Below are positions 6,385 through 6,616 of a DNA stretch of 6,616 nucleotides, piece after piece (the stretch's first letter is position 1; every line of letters starts with the position of its first letter). The stretch is from assembly GCA_029979485.1 (NCBI GenBank), contig JAPOHK010000050.1, positions 1-6,616 on the forward strand, given 5' to 3'. The notes below the pieces were generated by a model, which saw only the letters and a program-made list of their open reading frames with translations, did not search any database and was not told the origin of the DNA. Both the position numbers and the translations under genes were made by a program. The stretch comes from Candidatus Planktophila limnetica (GTDB lineage: Bacteria > Actinomycetota > Actinomycetes > Nanopelagicales > Nanopelagicaceae).

Positions 6385-6616
6385 ATGGATTTAGTGCGCC
6401 TTAACAAAATAATTGCAGACGCTGGAATAACCAGCCGTAGGGGAGCCGACGAACTTATTTCGGATGGCCGGGTAATGGTCGATGGTTTGGTCATTCGAGA
6501 GCTGGGTGCCAAGTTCGATCCTCAAAAATCTCAAGTCATGGTTGATGGTGAGACAATTACACAATCTTTGACCAAAACTTACTTAGCACTTCATAAGCCA
6601 AAGGGTGTTCTGTCAA
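6385..6616 (+). CDS. rluB: 23S rRNA pseudouridine synthase, RsuA/RluB type, 3' end missing
   Basis: Converts a uridine of 23S rRNA (2605 in E. coli numbering for RluB) to pseudouridine during ribosome assembly. Only 77 codons are in the window. Residues about 4-60 are an S4 RNA-binding domain (VRLNKIIADAGITSRRGADELISDGRVMVDG), and the catalytic domain opens with LALHKPKGVLS, the conserved entry of the RsuA family; the catalytic Asp lies beyond the window. The place after scpA-scpB is the standard one for this gene in Gram-positive and actinobacterial genomes, which favours RluB over RsuA or RluE/F. The start is uncertain: ATG 6385 has no clear ribosome site (GGGA is 14 bases away), and GTG 6394 is also possible. 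A gap of 111 bases separates it from scpB, so it may have its own promoter. Confidence 0.92.
   Translation, partial: MDLVRLNKIIADAGITSRRGADELISDGRVMVDGLVIRELGAKFDPQKSQVMVDGETITQSLTKTYLALHKPKGVLS

Overview
The window looks like a piece of chromosome from a low-GC, streamlined actinobacterium. A freshwater acI-type lineage (Nanopelagicales) is my best guess. The gene set (CTP synthase, alanine dehydrogenase, XerD, a ParA-like ATPase with a small ribbon-helix-helix partner, ScpA, ScpB, an RluB-type pseudouridine synthase) is the block seen around pyrG-xerD-scpAB-rluB in many Actinobacteria, and the protein motifs are actinobacterial in style. Sampled 60-base lines run from 33% to 58% GC, genes overlap and gaps are tiny, which fits a small genome. 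The lineage is inferred from memory of families, not from a search.

Left arm, + strand, 1-3438: the 3' part of pyrG (its 5' end is outside the window), ald starting on an ATGA overlap, and xerD starting 23 bases inside the end of ald. These look like one transcript. xerD ends one base before the end of a gene on the other strand.

Middle, - strand, 3440-4734: a ParA-family ATPase gene followed by a small gene for a conserved actinobacterial protein with a predicted ribbon-helix-helix DNA-binding domain. The two are joined by an ATGA overlap with a perfect AGGAGG site. The parA reading frame is interrupted by a single in-frame TAA at 4336-4338; the frame before and after it is the same and all other motifs are intact, so this is one substitution (a fresh lesion or a sequence error), not two genes.

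Right arm, + strand, about 4823-6616: scpA and scpB, the two accessory subunits of the SMC condensin, then a 111-base gap with dyad symmetries and possible promoter elements, then the first 77 codons of rluB, cut by the window end. parA and scpA diverge from a gap of about 90 bases.

Taken together, the window mixes nucleotide and amino acid metabolism (pyrG, ald), chromosome dimer resolution (xerD), and chromosome segregation and compaction (parA, the RHH protein, scpA, scpB). The least described part is the ParA-like/RHH pair next to ScpAB, here inverted relative to the usual co-directional arrangement.
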